Below are positions 17,190-25,153 of a stretch of 64,000 bases of DNA, piece by piece; positions within the stretch are counted from its first letter, which is position 1, and each line of letters begins with the position of its first letter. Source of the DNA: Comamonadaceae bacterium (lineage in GTDB: Bacteria > Pseudomonadota > Gammaproteobacteria > Burkholderiales > Burkholderiaceae_C); contig JAECRA010000020.1 in assembly GCA_015999985.1 (NCBI GenBank), positions 1 through 64,000 on the forward strand, read 5' to 3'. The translations under genes and the position numbers were made by a program. The notes beneath the pieces are model-generated. The model saw only the letters and a program-made list of their open reading frames with translations. It did no database searches and was not told the DNA's origin.

Positions 17190-19037
17190 ATGATGGACTC
17201 CTTTGATCATTTGACGGCACTGCCGTCCCAAGAAACTACCGCTGCGGATTTGATGGCACGGCTCATTCAAGACGCCGTTCCTTCGGAAGTCGCTGCGGCT
17301 GAAGCTGCGGCTGCGGCTGCGTCCGCCGCTCCAAAAGTGAACGCTTTTGCAGCCATGGGCCTGGCCCCAGAATTGGTGCAAGCCGTCACGGATATGGGCT
17401 TCACTGATCCCACCACCGTGCAAGCTCGCGCCATTCCGCTCGCGCTTCCAACAGATGCCAAAAACCTGGCCGATCTGATGGTCTCCAGCCAGACCGGCAG
17501 TGGCAAGACTGCGGCGTTTTTGCTGCCAGTGCTCCACACCCTGCTCATGGCTCAGAAAGACGCTTTCGATCAAGAGAAAGCCGATTGGGATGCCAAAGTC
17601 GCCGAAGCCCTCGAACGTGGAGAGCCTGCTCCCAAGCGGCCGCGTCGTAAAGACCCTACCAGTTCGCGTAACTTCAAGCCCGCTGTACCCGGCGCGCTGA
17701 TCCTTTGCCCCACACGTGAGCTGGCGCAACAGGTAGCTGCTGACGCCATCGACCTGGTACGCCATTGCCGCGGCCTTCGCGTTGCCAACATCGTGGGGGG
17801 TATGCCTTACCAACTGCAGATTGCCAAGCTGCAAAACGCCGACCTCGTGGTGGCGACCCCTGGCCGTCTTCTGGACCTGCAACGCTCTGGCCAGATCAAG
17901 CTGGATGAAGTGCGTTTCCTGGTGGTTGACGAAGCTGACCGCATGTTGGATCTGGGCTTCTCGGACGATCTCGCTGAAGTCAATAATTTGACTGCCCAGC
18001 GCCAACAGACCATGATGTTCTCCGCTACGTTCGCGCCGCGCATCCAGCAATTGGCCATGCGCGTGATGCATGACAACGGTTCACGCCTGCAGCGCATTCA
18101 GATCGATTCTCCACGCGAAGCGCATGCCAATATTCGCCAGGAACTCTACTGGGCAGATACCCCAGAGCACAAGCGTCGCCTGCTGGACTATTGGTTGCGT
18201 GACCCTGGCATCAATCAAGCCATCGTCTTTGCCTGCACGCAAGTCGAATGCGAGCAATTGGCCGAAGAATTGCAACAAGCGAACTTTGCTGCGGTTTCAC
18301 TCCATGGCGCCCTGAGCCAGGCTGTGCGTAACCGTCGCCTGAGCGCACTGCGCGACGGCCGGGTACAGATTCTGGTTGCCACGGACGTGGCGGCACGGGG
18401 TATTGACGTACCCACCGTGACCCACGTGTTCAACTTTGGCCTTCCTATGAAAGCTGAAGATTACACGCACCGTATCGGCCGTACTGGCCGTGCCGGCCGC
18501 GACGGCTTGGCTATCACCCTGGCCGAGATCCGTGATCGTCGCCGCCTGGCCGACATCGAGAGCCATACTCAACAGCCCTTCCGTCCTCTCACGATCGACG
18601 GACTGGAGCCAACGAAGTCCTTCCCAGCCGTAACCGGCCCCAGAGAGTACGGCCGTGGTGGCAAACCAGCTGGTCGTTCACGTCGTCCCGGTGGCCGTGA
18701 AGGCTTCGGTGGTCGTGAGAGCTTTGGTGGCGGTGGCGGTGGTCGTGGCCGCGAGGCTTTCGGTGGCCCACGCGGAGGTGACTCTCGTGGTGAGGCCCGT
18801 GGTGATTCCCGTGGTCCCCGCCAGTTCAAGCCCGAAGGTGCGTTCGATCGCAGCGAGCGTGGTGCGGCCCCTCGCCGCAGCGAAGGTGGTGGTGGTAGCT
18901 TCGGCAAGCCTTCCCACGGCCAACCTGCTGGCCGTGTGAAAGCTGCAGCTTTCGGCCAGAACCGCAAGCCGGGTGGCGCTCCGCGCGGCCATGGTGGACC
19001 TGCTCCCCGCACAGCGAAGCCTTATTCGCCGCGCTAA
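17190..19037 (+). CDS. rhlE: DEAD-box RNA helicase with RGG tail (RhlE-like)
   Basis: This 615-residue ATP-dependent RNA helicase shows the Q-motif region FTDPTTVQARAIP, Walker A SSQTGSGKTAAF, PTRELAQQV, motif II DEAD in VVDEADRMLD, SAT in FSATFAPR, and HRIGRTGRAGR. The N-terminus is an alanine/glutamate-rich extension. A charged insert of about 45 residues (QEKADWDAKVAEALERG onward) sits between motifs I and Ia. The C-terminal 110 residues are Gly/Arg-rich with RGG-like repeats for RNA binding. The start at 17190 is preferred because GGAAAG lies four to five bases upstream; an ATG five codons earlier lacks a site. It probably acts in ribosome assembly or mRNA turnover, often in the cold. RhlE versus other subfamilies is not certain. 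Confidence 0.88.
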   Translation: MMDSFDHLTALPSQETTAADLMARLIQDAVPSEVAAAEAAAAAASAAPKVNAFAAMGLAPELVQAVTDMGFTDPTTVQARAIPLALPTDAKNLADLMVSSQTGSGKTAAFLLPVLHTLLMAQKDAFDQEKADWDAKVAEALERGEPAPKRPRRKDPTSSRNFKPAVPGALILCPTRELAQQVAADAIDLVRHCRGLRVANIVGGMPYQLQIAKLQNADLVVATPGRLLDLQRSGQIKLDEVRFLVVDEADRMLDLGFSDDLAEVNNLTAQRQQTMMFSATFAPRIQQLAMRVMHDNGSRLQRIQIDSPREAHANIRQELYWADTPEHKRRLLDYWLRDPGINQAIVFACTQVECEQLAEELQQANFAAVSLHGALSQAVRNRRLSALRDGRVQILVATDVAARGIDVPTVTHVFNFGLPMKAEDYTHRIGRTGRAGRDGLAITLAEIRDRRRLADIESHTQQPFRPLTIDGLEPTKSFPAVTGPREYGRGGKPAGRSRRPGGREGFGGRESFGGGGGGRGREAFGGPRGGDSRGEARGDSRGPRQFKPEGAFDRSERGAAPRRSEGGGGSFGKPSHGQPAGRVKAAAFGQNRKPGGAPRGHGGPAPRTAKPYSPR

Positions 19038-19063
19038 TAAATAAGCGCTGAGCAAACAAAAAA

Positions 19064-19095
19064 GCGGGAGCACGAAAGTGTTCCCGCTTTTTTTT
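19064..19095 (+). terminator. Strong intrinsic terminator after the helicase
   Basis: GCGGGAGCAC (19064-19073) pairs with GTGTTCCCGC (19078-19087) around a GAAA tetraloop, with one G-T wobble, and is followed by eight T (19088-19095). Six A precede the stem, so it can also work in the opposite direction. It ends the helicase transcript 26 bases after the stop codon. Confidence 0.92.
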
Positions 19096-19265
19096 GCGTT
19101 CAGCAGAGGCGCAACTGTGAGATAAAAGCCTCCCGTGAGCGGATCACGCCAACACGCCAGCTGAGGTCTATTCATTGCCCCCAACCCCATCTACCCGTAA
19201 GCGCTTCAGGGGTGACGGGATTGACTTAACCGCTGAATTGGCCAAAGCCATAGCGGCTTTCCGGA

Positions 19266-20330
19266 TCAAGCACTTAGAACAGCTTCGGCGCAGAGTCGAC
19301 CAAGGAGGGGCGCCAGGATCACGCCGGGGTGCGCGATCAACGCGTATAAGCCTTCGATCTTTCCCACATAGCCGCAAAGTGGTCTGCCGTTGGCCGTCAT
19401 AGGACGTTGCGCAGCGTTGATGGAAAGAAGGGATGGCGCCGCTGCGATCCCAAACAGATGGGCAATTGCTTGGCCGGTTAGCGCGGCAAGTGCGGGCAAG
19501 CCGGTTTCGCCATTTTCTGGATAGTCGGCGGCAGAAACAAGGCCCCCTCCTAAGGATGGGCGAACCTCCATTTCATGCGCACAAATTAGGTGACGAAGGC
19601 CATCTGCTTCGGTGCCAAATCGAAGCAAAACTGCCGGCGACTCATAGATCGGAAGGTCTACGCCGACCGTCAAGGCAAGGCTGCGCGAGCTATAGCCATT
19701 GGCGAGCACGACAGTATCGGCGGGAAGAGTTTGCCCTTCTACGACGACACCCGTGATCCGGTTTCCTGCGGCTTTGATAGCTTCAACCGTACCCTGGCGG
19801 ACATAGGCCCCGGCAACCTGCGCTCCTGCTAGCAGTTGCCGTGCAAATGCGGTGGGTTCCAATGCGAAGTCGCCGGGCGCCCAAGCGGCGAGCGATGGCG
19901 GGTTTGCAATCATCGGCTCCTTTTCGGCGATCTGGGACTGAGCAAGCCGCTCCATTCGTGTGCCGGCGGCCCGATGCTCCGTAATCATTGCCGCCGTTTC
20001 GTCGTCCGTAGATCCCCAGAGAAGCGCGCCGCGCGCTGCGATCGGCAATGGGCCGAGTTCGCGCTCGATAGATACGAATTCCTCCAATGCCTTCAATCTC
20101 TCAGCGAATGCTGCCTGGTTTTCAGAAGGCGTGCTCGCACTGGCACCGACCCAACCAAAAGAAGAGGCGGTCGCAGTGGTGAGGCAGTTGGGGGCGCGTT
20201 CGATCAATGTGACTGCTGCGCCTGCCTTGGACAGATGCCAAGCTGCCGACGCACCCATGATGCCGCCGCCCACCACGATGACCTTGCCTTTACGTCTTAA
20301 AGCCGGGGTGTGATTGAGAGATGTGGGCAT
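19266..20330 (-). CDS. FAD-dependent oxidoreductase, DAO/DadA family
   Basis: This 354-residue protein has the N-terminal dinucleotide-binding fingerprint VIVVGGGIMGASAAWHLSKAG (residues 17-37) with a downstream acidic residue (IERAP). The rest is the DAO-fold substrate domain ending in the LYALIAHPGVILAPLLGRL FAD-binding segment. It should oxidise a D-amino acid, sarcosine-like amine or related substrate. It stands alone, between the helicase terminator and a promoter-sized gap. It has no obvious partner genes, and the substrate cannot be deduced. Confidence 0.85.
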   Translation of the reverse strand: MPTSLNHTPALRRKGKVIVVGGGIMGASAAWHLSKAGAAVTLIERAPNCLTTATASSFGWVGASASTPSENQAAFAERLKALEEFVSIERELGPLPIAARGALLWGSTDDETAAMITEHRAAGTRMERLAQSQIAEKEPMIANPPSLAAWAPGDFALEPTAFARQLLAGAQVAGAYVRQGTVEAIKAAGNRITGVVVEGQTLPADTVVLANGYSSRSLALTVGVDLPIYESPAVLLRFGTEADGLRHLICAHEMEVRPSLGGGLVSAADYPENGETGLPALAALTGQAIAHLFGIAAAPSLLSINAAQRPMTANGRPLCGYVGKIEGLYALIAHPGVILAPLLGRLCAEAVLSA

Positions 20331-20588
20331 TTTTTGGGCTGGGGAGTTCGCCAGCTTCCGCGGTGAACGCGGACCACATGGCCTGTACGTGATTCGGGAT
20401 GGACATGACGGGTGTTTCTGTGCGGCCTAACGCCTTGGTGTTTGCGGGATTAAAGGATCGATTTAAACGCTTGATCCGCAGGCATCCTGGTGAGGGTTTC
20501 TTTTGCTGGGTTGCATGCTCTAACTTGGGTGTTCGCTACGGCCCCGAGATGTCCCTGCTTGCCCCAAGCAGATGCTGCGTTACCAGGC
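20331..20588. other. Gap upstream of the FAD oxidoreductase
   Basis: About 260 bp between the FAD oxidoreductase start and the stop of the GNAT gene, both on the minus strand. No credible gene is visible. It must carry the oxidoreductase promoter and the end of the hipBA-GNAT transcript, but I see neither a convincing hairpin with a T-run nor a clear -35/-10 pair. Confidence 0.4.
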
Positions 20589-21161
20589 TTAGGGTGGGGT
20601 AGACACAACGGTCAGGCTCATCGGTTGCACCATGAGGCCAGAGCTTTCACGCAGCGCCTGCGCAGCCCCTTCGGGGCGAAAGCCACACGCCAGATACAAG
20701 CGCATTGCTGGTGTTTCTGCTGCGGTGACACCTAAATTCACCCGATGCGCGCCGACGCGTTTGGCCCAAGCGATGGCCTCTTCAAGCAGGGCGCGTCCTG
20801 CTCCCTTTCCGCGCGATGCTGGATCAACCCACATCTGGAATAAATTCGCAACCGTCGGCTGCTCGGCCGACAACTTGCACCATACGAGACCACAAACGCT
20901 CTCGCGATCGCGTGCGAGAAGAACGTGGTCCTGACCGGAGGAAGCCGCGGCAGCCATCCTGGCCGCCCACATGGCGTCCGTTCTACCGACCTCTTCTTCA
21001 TAGGTGCTACCAAATGCATTTGGAGAATCAAGCAGCGCCTGAAGGCGCACATCTCGATAGATTCGCCATTCATTCGGTTCCGCTGGTCGAATAGAGATCA
21101 CCACATAAACTTTCTTTTGAAACCAACTTCCAGGTGCCATTGGCGTCGTCTTTGTCTTCAA
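20589..21161 (-). CDS. GNAT-family N-acetyltransferase
   Basis: Up to 190 residues. The GNAT fold is indicated by ISIRPAEPNEWRIYRDVRLQAL at the start of the domain, the acetyl-CoA loop VDPASRGKGAGRALLEEAI (R/Q-x-x-G-x-G/A type) near residue 133, and LGVTAAETPAMRLYLACGF near residue 160. The frame opens with a TTG that overlaps the hipA stop (TTGA), so translation may be coupled. An ATG at 21140 or a GTG near 21104 would remove about 7 to 20 residues that are not family-like. It is the third gene of a hipB-hipA-GNAT operon. Whether it belongs to the toxin module or only rides on the transcript is open. Substrate unknown. Confidence 0.83.
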   Translation of the reverse strand: MKTKTTPMAPGSWFQKKVYVVISIRPAEPNEWRIYRDVRLQALLDSPNAFGSTYEEEVGRTDAMWAARMAAAASSGQDHVLLARDRESVCGLVWCKLSAEQPTVANLFQMWVDPASRGKGAGRALLEEAIAWAKRVGAHRVNLGVTAAETPAMRLYLACGFRPEGAAQALRESSGLMVQPMSLTVVSTPP

Positions 21162-22408
21162 GACGCGAACGCCTTGCGCTGCTCCAGCAGGAATGGTCGA
21201 TCGATTTGCCCAGCCAGGGATTCGATGTCGGCCGCGACCACGCCCTCACGCGCGAAGTGCTCTTTCCACCCCGATACGGCCGCACACACCTGGCGCACCT
21301 CTGATATGGCCTCATCCAGCCTCAAGCCGAATTGCCCGTGCTCCGAGAGCGCGTTGTCCAAAGTCGCATCCATCGCATGCGTACCCACCCGCATTTGCTG
21401 GTAGCCCAGCGCCTGACCCGAGGGCAGTACGTCGAATGCTGGCGAGAGTTCGTATTCACCGCTGCCTGTCATCAGTAGCGCATGGTTCTTCTCGTGGTCG
21501 TCCGTGTTGTCAATCAGAATGTTGAAGACCATGCGGCGGAACAGTTCGCGCATTTGTATCAGGTGGAGCCCACCCGCAGTGATGCCACGCCGACGCAGCC
21601 ATTGACTGAGCTCGGGATATCCCAGAGGTTCACCGGCAGCCTTGAGCGCTACGTTCACAGAAATAGCATGCCTACGCAGGCCGCCCGCTTCGCGGTCGAA
21701 GCGCTGGACGGCAACCGCGTGGCCTTGGCGCATTTTCACAGGCAGCGTACGTGCAGCGCGAATGCCGGCTTGCGTGGTCAGGGTCATCGTGGCGTGTTCT
21801 ACCAGCGGCGTGTCAATGGGCTCGCCAGGTTCGTTGAACTTCAGTACCCAGGGATGGCCGTGCAGTTCAATCAAAGCCTTGGGACGCGCGCCGCCCAGCG
21901 TGGTGCCGGGGGTGATGAGTCTGCGTTTGGCTTCTTCCACGGGCTCACCAGCCAGTATCTGGTGAACTAAAGACTCGACCTCTGTAGCCTCTCCAAGCTG
22001 GGGCAGCGGGCCAGTATCGCGCGCCAAGTACTTGCTGGCGGAAACGGATACTCCCAGGGCGCCAAAACGCTGGTCTCCAGCGAAGAAAAGGAAATCGAGT
22101 ACAGCCAGGCGTGGCGGCTTGTCCAGTGCGCGGATGACGCGCTCGCCCCAACGATCTGGGCGGGCGTCATCCACCGCGCCAGCTGCAGTTTCTTTCTCGT
22201 GAGGAAAAAATTCTCCCTCAACCAAGGGAAGATCTTCACTTAACGCAAAGCCGGAGGTCAGCCATTGCGGCGCATAGACCAGCGACACACCCTTGCGTGA
22301 TCGCGCCATTCGTAGCTCCCCGATAAGGCGGGGGGCAGAGGGGTTGGCCAGCCACCATAGGTAAAGCACGTCACCGGGCTGGTAATGCCTAAGGTCGAAG
22401 GGGGTCAT
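21158..22408 (-). CDS. hipA: HipA-family toxin kinase
   Basis: This 416-residue serine/threonine kinase has an N-terminal HipA_N-like domain (about 20-120) and a C-terminal HipA_C kinase domain. The catalytic loop NTDDHEKN at 301-308 matches the family N-T-D-x-H-x-K-N pattern, with D303 as the likely base. AFDVLP with D326 is the likely metal site, and the TTLGGARPKA loop near 169-178 resembles the Gly-rich loop. E. coli HipA phosphorylates glutamyl-tRNA synthetase and causes persistence; the target here is unknown. It overlaps the hipB stop by 4 bp (ATGA) and precedes the GNAT gene with a 4-bp overlap. All key residues are present, so it should be active. Confidence 0.92.
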   Translation of the reverse strand: MTPFDLRHYQPGDVLYLWWLANPSAPRLIGELRMARSRKGVSLVYAPQWLTSGFALSEDLPLVEGEFFPHEKETAAGAVDDARPDRWGERVIRALDKPPRLAVLDFLFFAGDQRFGALGVSVSASKYLARDTGPLPQLGEATEVESLVHQILAGEPVEEAKRRLITPGTTLGGARPKALIELHGHPWVLKFNEPGEPIDTPLVEHATMTLTTQAGIRAARTLPVKMRQGHAVAVQRFDREAGGLRRHAISVNVALKAAGEPLGYPELSQWLRRRGITAGGLHLIQMRELFRRMVFNILIDNTDDHEKNHALLMTGSGEYELSPAFDVLPSGQALGYQQMRVGTHAMDATLDNALSEHGQFGLRLDEAISEVRQVCAAVSGWKEHFAREGVVAADIESLAGQIDRPFLLEQRKAFAS

Positions 22409-22785
22409 GGCTTGCCGTTCTCACTGTCCGAGTCCGGAACTGCCACAGTGGCATAAAGCGATGGGCGCTTGCGGACCGACCGCGCTTTCGCCACTCGCAC
22501 CGCATCTTCCAGCGCGCCCAAGTCGAATTCGGGCGATGCGCACTCCGGCAAGACTTGCGCGCGGCCCATCAGCCAGAGGGCTGTAGCGTAAACGCCCATG
22601 GAAACACTTGGATCGCCCTTCTCCATACGCATGAGCGTTGGCTCGGATACGCCGATGCGGCGGGCCCAAGAGGCAAGCGGCTCGTGCCGACGTTTGCGCG
22701 CAATGCTGAGGTTCTCCCCCAGCGCGCGTAAGTGAGCCAGCACGGCGGAGGGCATGGCGTCAATGGCCTTAGAGCGCTTTGGCAT
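22405..22785 (-). CDS. hipB: HipB-like antitoxin, Xre-family regulator
   Basis: This 126-residue protein has an Xre helix-turn-helix at about residues 25-80 (LSIARKRRHEPLASWARRIG, then SEPTLMRMEKGDPSVSM). A roughly 45-residue basic/acidic tail ends DSDSENGKP and may contact or neutralise HipA. In the family HipB binds HipA and represses the operon through palindromic operators. Here a perfect 10-bp inverted repeat (22788-22827) lies immediately upstream of the ATG. It is the first gene of a three-gene operon with hipA and a GNAT gene. It is longer than E. coli HipB (88 residues). Confidence 0.88.
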   Translation of the reverse strand: MPKRSKAIDAMPSAVLAHLRALGENLSIARKRRHEPLASWARRIGVSEPTLMRMEKGDPSVSMGVYATALWLMGRAQVLPECASPEFDLGALEDAVRVAKARSVRKRPSLYATVAVPDSDSENGKP

Positions 22786-22787
22786 GG

Positions 22788-22827
22788 TATATATGTTAGA
22801 TCATTTAAAGAAATACCAACATATATA
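22788..22827. promoter_or_regulatory. Candidate HipB operator, perfect inverted repeat
   Basis: TATATATGTT (22788-22797) and AACATATATA (22818-22827) form a perfect 10-bp inverted repeat with a 20-base AT-rich spacer. The left arm ends two bases upstream of the hipB ATG (on the minus strand the start codon is 22783-22785). The arm spacing is about 30 bp centre to centre, or roughly three helical turns, so two dimers or a looped/bent complex could bind one face. The repeat would cover the promoter and ribosome site, as expected for autorepression. Confidence 0.65.
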
Positions 22828-22867
22828 TTTGTTCAATAGCGATTCTTTGCTTCTTTGCCTGAGATCG

Positions 22868-22906
22868 CTAGTGTGCTGTACCGTAAATACCTGAACAGCA
22901 CACTAG
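22868..22906. other. Perfect 12-bp inverted repeat
   Basis: CTAGTGTGCTGT (22868-22879) and ACAGCACACTAG (22895-22906) are exact reverse complements around a 15-base loop. No T-run follows in either direction. It sits upstream of hipB and about 45 bp beyond the stop codon side of the FAD-linked dehydrogenase gene. It may be a protein-binding site, a target of HipB at a distance or a transcript end. Confidence 0.6.
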
Positions 22907-22948
22907 TGCATGGATCCATATAGCTAAAGCCAAGGCGGCACCGAAGCC

Positions 22949-24373
22949 TTAGACCCGATTGCTGAGCACCCGCCCCGGGTTCATGATGCTTTGCGGGTCA
23001 AGTGCTTTCTTGATTGCACGCATCATGTCCAGCGCTACTGGAGACTTGTAGTCGGGCAATTTCTCAACCTTCAAGCTGCCAATACCGTGCTCGGCACTGA
23101 TGGAGCCCTCATGTTTTGCTACCGAATCGAAGACCAGCTTGTTGATCTGGTCTTCGTATTTGAGAAGGAATTCCCGGGCATCTCCACCTTCGGGTGTCTG
23201 GACGTTGTAGTGAAGATTTCCGTCGCCCAGATGACCAAAGTCGACCAGCCGGACACCTGGAATTTCTCTGGTGAGCGCTGCATCAGTCTCCGCCACGAAT
23301 GAAGGAATACGCGATATGGGCACGCTGATGTCCTGTTTGATATTCAGCCCTTCTTCGGCCTGCGCCATCGGAATGCTCTCGCGGATATGCCACAGAGTGC
23401 CGGCTTGAGCCAAGCTTTCTGCCACTATGGCATCAGCCACATAGCCTGCCTCCAGCGCTGCTTCAAGCAGGCCTTCAAACTGCGTGCGGGCATGTTCCTC
23501 ACTCTCGTGATCCGAGTTCTCAACCAGCACGCACCAGGGGTAATCGCGCCAAAAAGGTACGCGCAGTTGAGGCAGGTGTTTGTCGACCAGGCTCAAAGCG
23601 AATTGGTTCATCACCTCGAATCCTGTCAACCCTGCGCCCAGATGCTTGTGCGCCAGCCCCAGCAGATCCACGGCTGCCTGCATCGAGGGCACAGCCGCCC
23701 AGGCTGTAAGGCACGCCGCGGGCAGGGGATACAGCTTCATAGTGGCCGCCGTAATGATGCCTAGCGTGCCTTCACTACCGATAAACAGATCACGCAGATC
23801 GTAGCCAGTATTGTCTTTGCGCAGGCCAGTGAGGCCGTTCCATATTTCGCCCTGCGCTGTCACCACTTCAAGGCCGAGGCATAGCTCGCGTGCATTGCCG
23901 TAGCGCACCACCTGGGTACCACCTGCATTCGTGCCAAGGTTGCCACCAATCGTGCAGCTGCCTTCAGCGGCCAGGCTCAAGGGGAACAGGAAGCCGGCGG
24001 CTTCTGCGGTCTCTTGCAAATTTTGCAGGATGCAGCCCGCTTCGACGGTGATGGTCAGGTTGGCTGGATCCATGGCGCGAACCTTGTCCATGCGCCTTAA
24101 GCTGAGCACCACCTGTGAGCCGCTTGTGTCCGGCACGGCGCCAACCGCCAGGCCTGTGTTGCCACCTTGCGGCACGATGCTGGCGCCATGTTGTGCGCAG
24201 GCGCGCACCACGGCTGCTACCTGCTCTGTATCCGCAGGGCGTACCACCGCGAGCGCTGTGCCGTCGGCGCGCTTTCGCCAGTCGCGGGTGTAGGCGCTCA
24301 GGTCACCCTCGGTTAGCACATGGGCGGTCCCTAAGATTTGGCGGAGGGCTTCAAGAAGGCTGGAATGGTCCAT
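22949..24373 (-). CDS. FAD-linked 2-hydroxyacid dehydrogenase (GlcD/D2HGDH type)
   Basis: This 474-residue flavoenzyme of the VAO/PCMH family has an N-terminal FAD-binding domain: VRPADTEQVAAVVRACAQHG, PQGGNTGLAVGAVP and the IGGNLGTNAGGTQVVRYGNAREL block around residues 135-165, then FIGSEGTLGIITAATMKLYP. The C-terminal cap carries DFGHLGDGNLHYNVQ (metal-ligand histidines) and SISAEHGIG near the end. It oxidises a D-2-hydroxyacid such as D-lactate, glycolate or D-2-hydroxyglutarate, passing electrons to a quinone or ETF. Absence of glcE/glcF neighbours argues against glycolate oxidase. It lies 16 bp downstream of the DUF2069 gene. Confidence 0.88.
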   Translation of the reverse strand: MDHSSLLEALRQILGTAHVLTEGDLSAYTRDWRKRADGTALAVVRPADTEQVAAVVRACAQHGASIVPQGGNTGLAVGAVPDTSGSQVVLSLRRMDKVRAMDPANLTITVEAGCILQNLQETAEAAGFLFPLSLAAEGSCTIGGNLGTNAGGTQVVRYGNARELCLGLEVVTAQGEIWNGLTGLRKDNTGYDLRDLFIGSEGTLGIITAATMKLYPLPAACLTAWAAVPSMQAAVDLLGLAHKHLGAGLTGFEVMNQFALSLVDKHLPQLRVPFWRDYPWCVLVENSDHESEEHARTQFEGLLEAALEAGYVADAIVAESLAQAGTLWHIRESIPMAQAEEGLNIKQDISVPISRIPSFVAETDAALTREIPGVRLVDFGHLGDGNLHYNVQTPEGGDAREFLLKYEDQINKLVFDSVAKHEGSISAEHGIGSLKVEKLPDYKSPVALDMMRAIKKALDPQSIMNPGRVLSNRV

Positions 24374-24389
24374 TGGAAAATTCTCTCAA

Positions 24390-24800
24390 TCAGGAGTTCG
24401 TGGCAGCAGTTTGCTTGGCATTTCTTTGGCGTATGCGTATGTGCAAGGTGCAGGCTGTGAACAACGCGACGCAAAGCAGCACCTGAACCATTGCCAGGTA
24501 ATTGCTGGGGGGGCGATCACTGGCTGCGCGCACAAGTCCTTCAGTGGCGTAGAGCCACACGAATAGTGACGTCCAGCGGTAGGTATACATGCGGTTTCGG
24601 AGCAAGCCTGGCAGCGGAAGGATCAAAGGCAAAGCCTTGAGAACCAACCATGAGCCTCCGGGGCGCAGCGGCGCCAGCCACAACTCCCAGGCCACGACGA
24701 GCACTATCAGTGCAATGAGGCTGGCAACGGCCACCGCGCGCGTCCTGCGCACTTCTGGGGGCGCTTGTGCTGGCGCGGGGGCAGGAACAGGCTTTGACAT
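24390..24800 (-). CDS. DUF2069 inner-membrane protein
   Basis: This 136-residue protein has a proline/alanine-rich cytoplasmic N-terminus. Three or four hydrophobic segments follow (SLIALIVLVVAWELWLAPL, a second around residue 55, FVWLYATEGLVRAAS, and LAMVQVLLCVALFTACTLHI). The YRWTSLFVWLY stretch is characteristic of DUF2069. The function is unknown. In related betaproteobacteria it is often near wrbA, yihY and an FAD-linked oxidase; here the oxidase and yihY flank it but no wrbA is seen. It is cotranscribed with the downstream dehydrogenase. Confidence 0.82.
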   Translation of the reverse strand: MSKPVPAPAPAQAPPEVRRTRAVAVASLIALIVLVVAWELWLAPLRPGGSWLVLKALPLILPLPGLLRNRMYTYRWTSLFVWLYATEGLVRAASDRPPSNYLAMVQVLLCVALFTACTLHIRIRQRNAKQTAATNS

Positions 24801-25153
24801 GCGGATGTTATTCTGGAGATCGGAAGGAAACCAACTCTGTGTGGTCAGACCGACCGCTTTGGGCGTTTTTCTAGCATTTGAAGGTTAGCAAAAAGCTCAA
24901 TCGAGAGTTGGCGTGGCCTTTAGGGGGCGCAAACCGTCAGCTGTGGGTGGAAGGGGTTGTCACTGAAGAACGGCCGAGTGCGGTGAGTTGCACGTTCCCG
25001 GAACAATTCCGCCGAGAATCGGCGCCATGCGGCCTCTCAACTCCTCGCGATACCAGTCGGTATCCCTGCGATTTGCTCCAAGCCTGACACCGATTTCGAC
25101 AGATTTGTTTTTTTCAACGAACATCCACCTCACGACACTGCGATGATACTGGT
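24801..25153. promoter_or_regulatory. Divergent promoter region DUF2069 / yihY
   Basis: About 350 bp between divergent genes, with no credible coding frame. Two compact dyads stand out: CGCCGA-gaa-TCGGCG (25010-25024) and GATACC-agtc-GGTATC (25049-25064). The second has the size of a small repressor operator and lies about 90 bp before yihY. I see no wrbA gene or remnant. Confidence 0.4.

Noticed and set aside
19175-19402. 75-codon plus-strand frame after the helicase terminator
   Set aside because: The first 35 codons look faintly protein-like, but the frame then runs antisense into the FAD oxidoreductase. It could be a gene remnant, but evidence is too thin.
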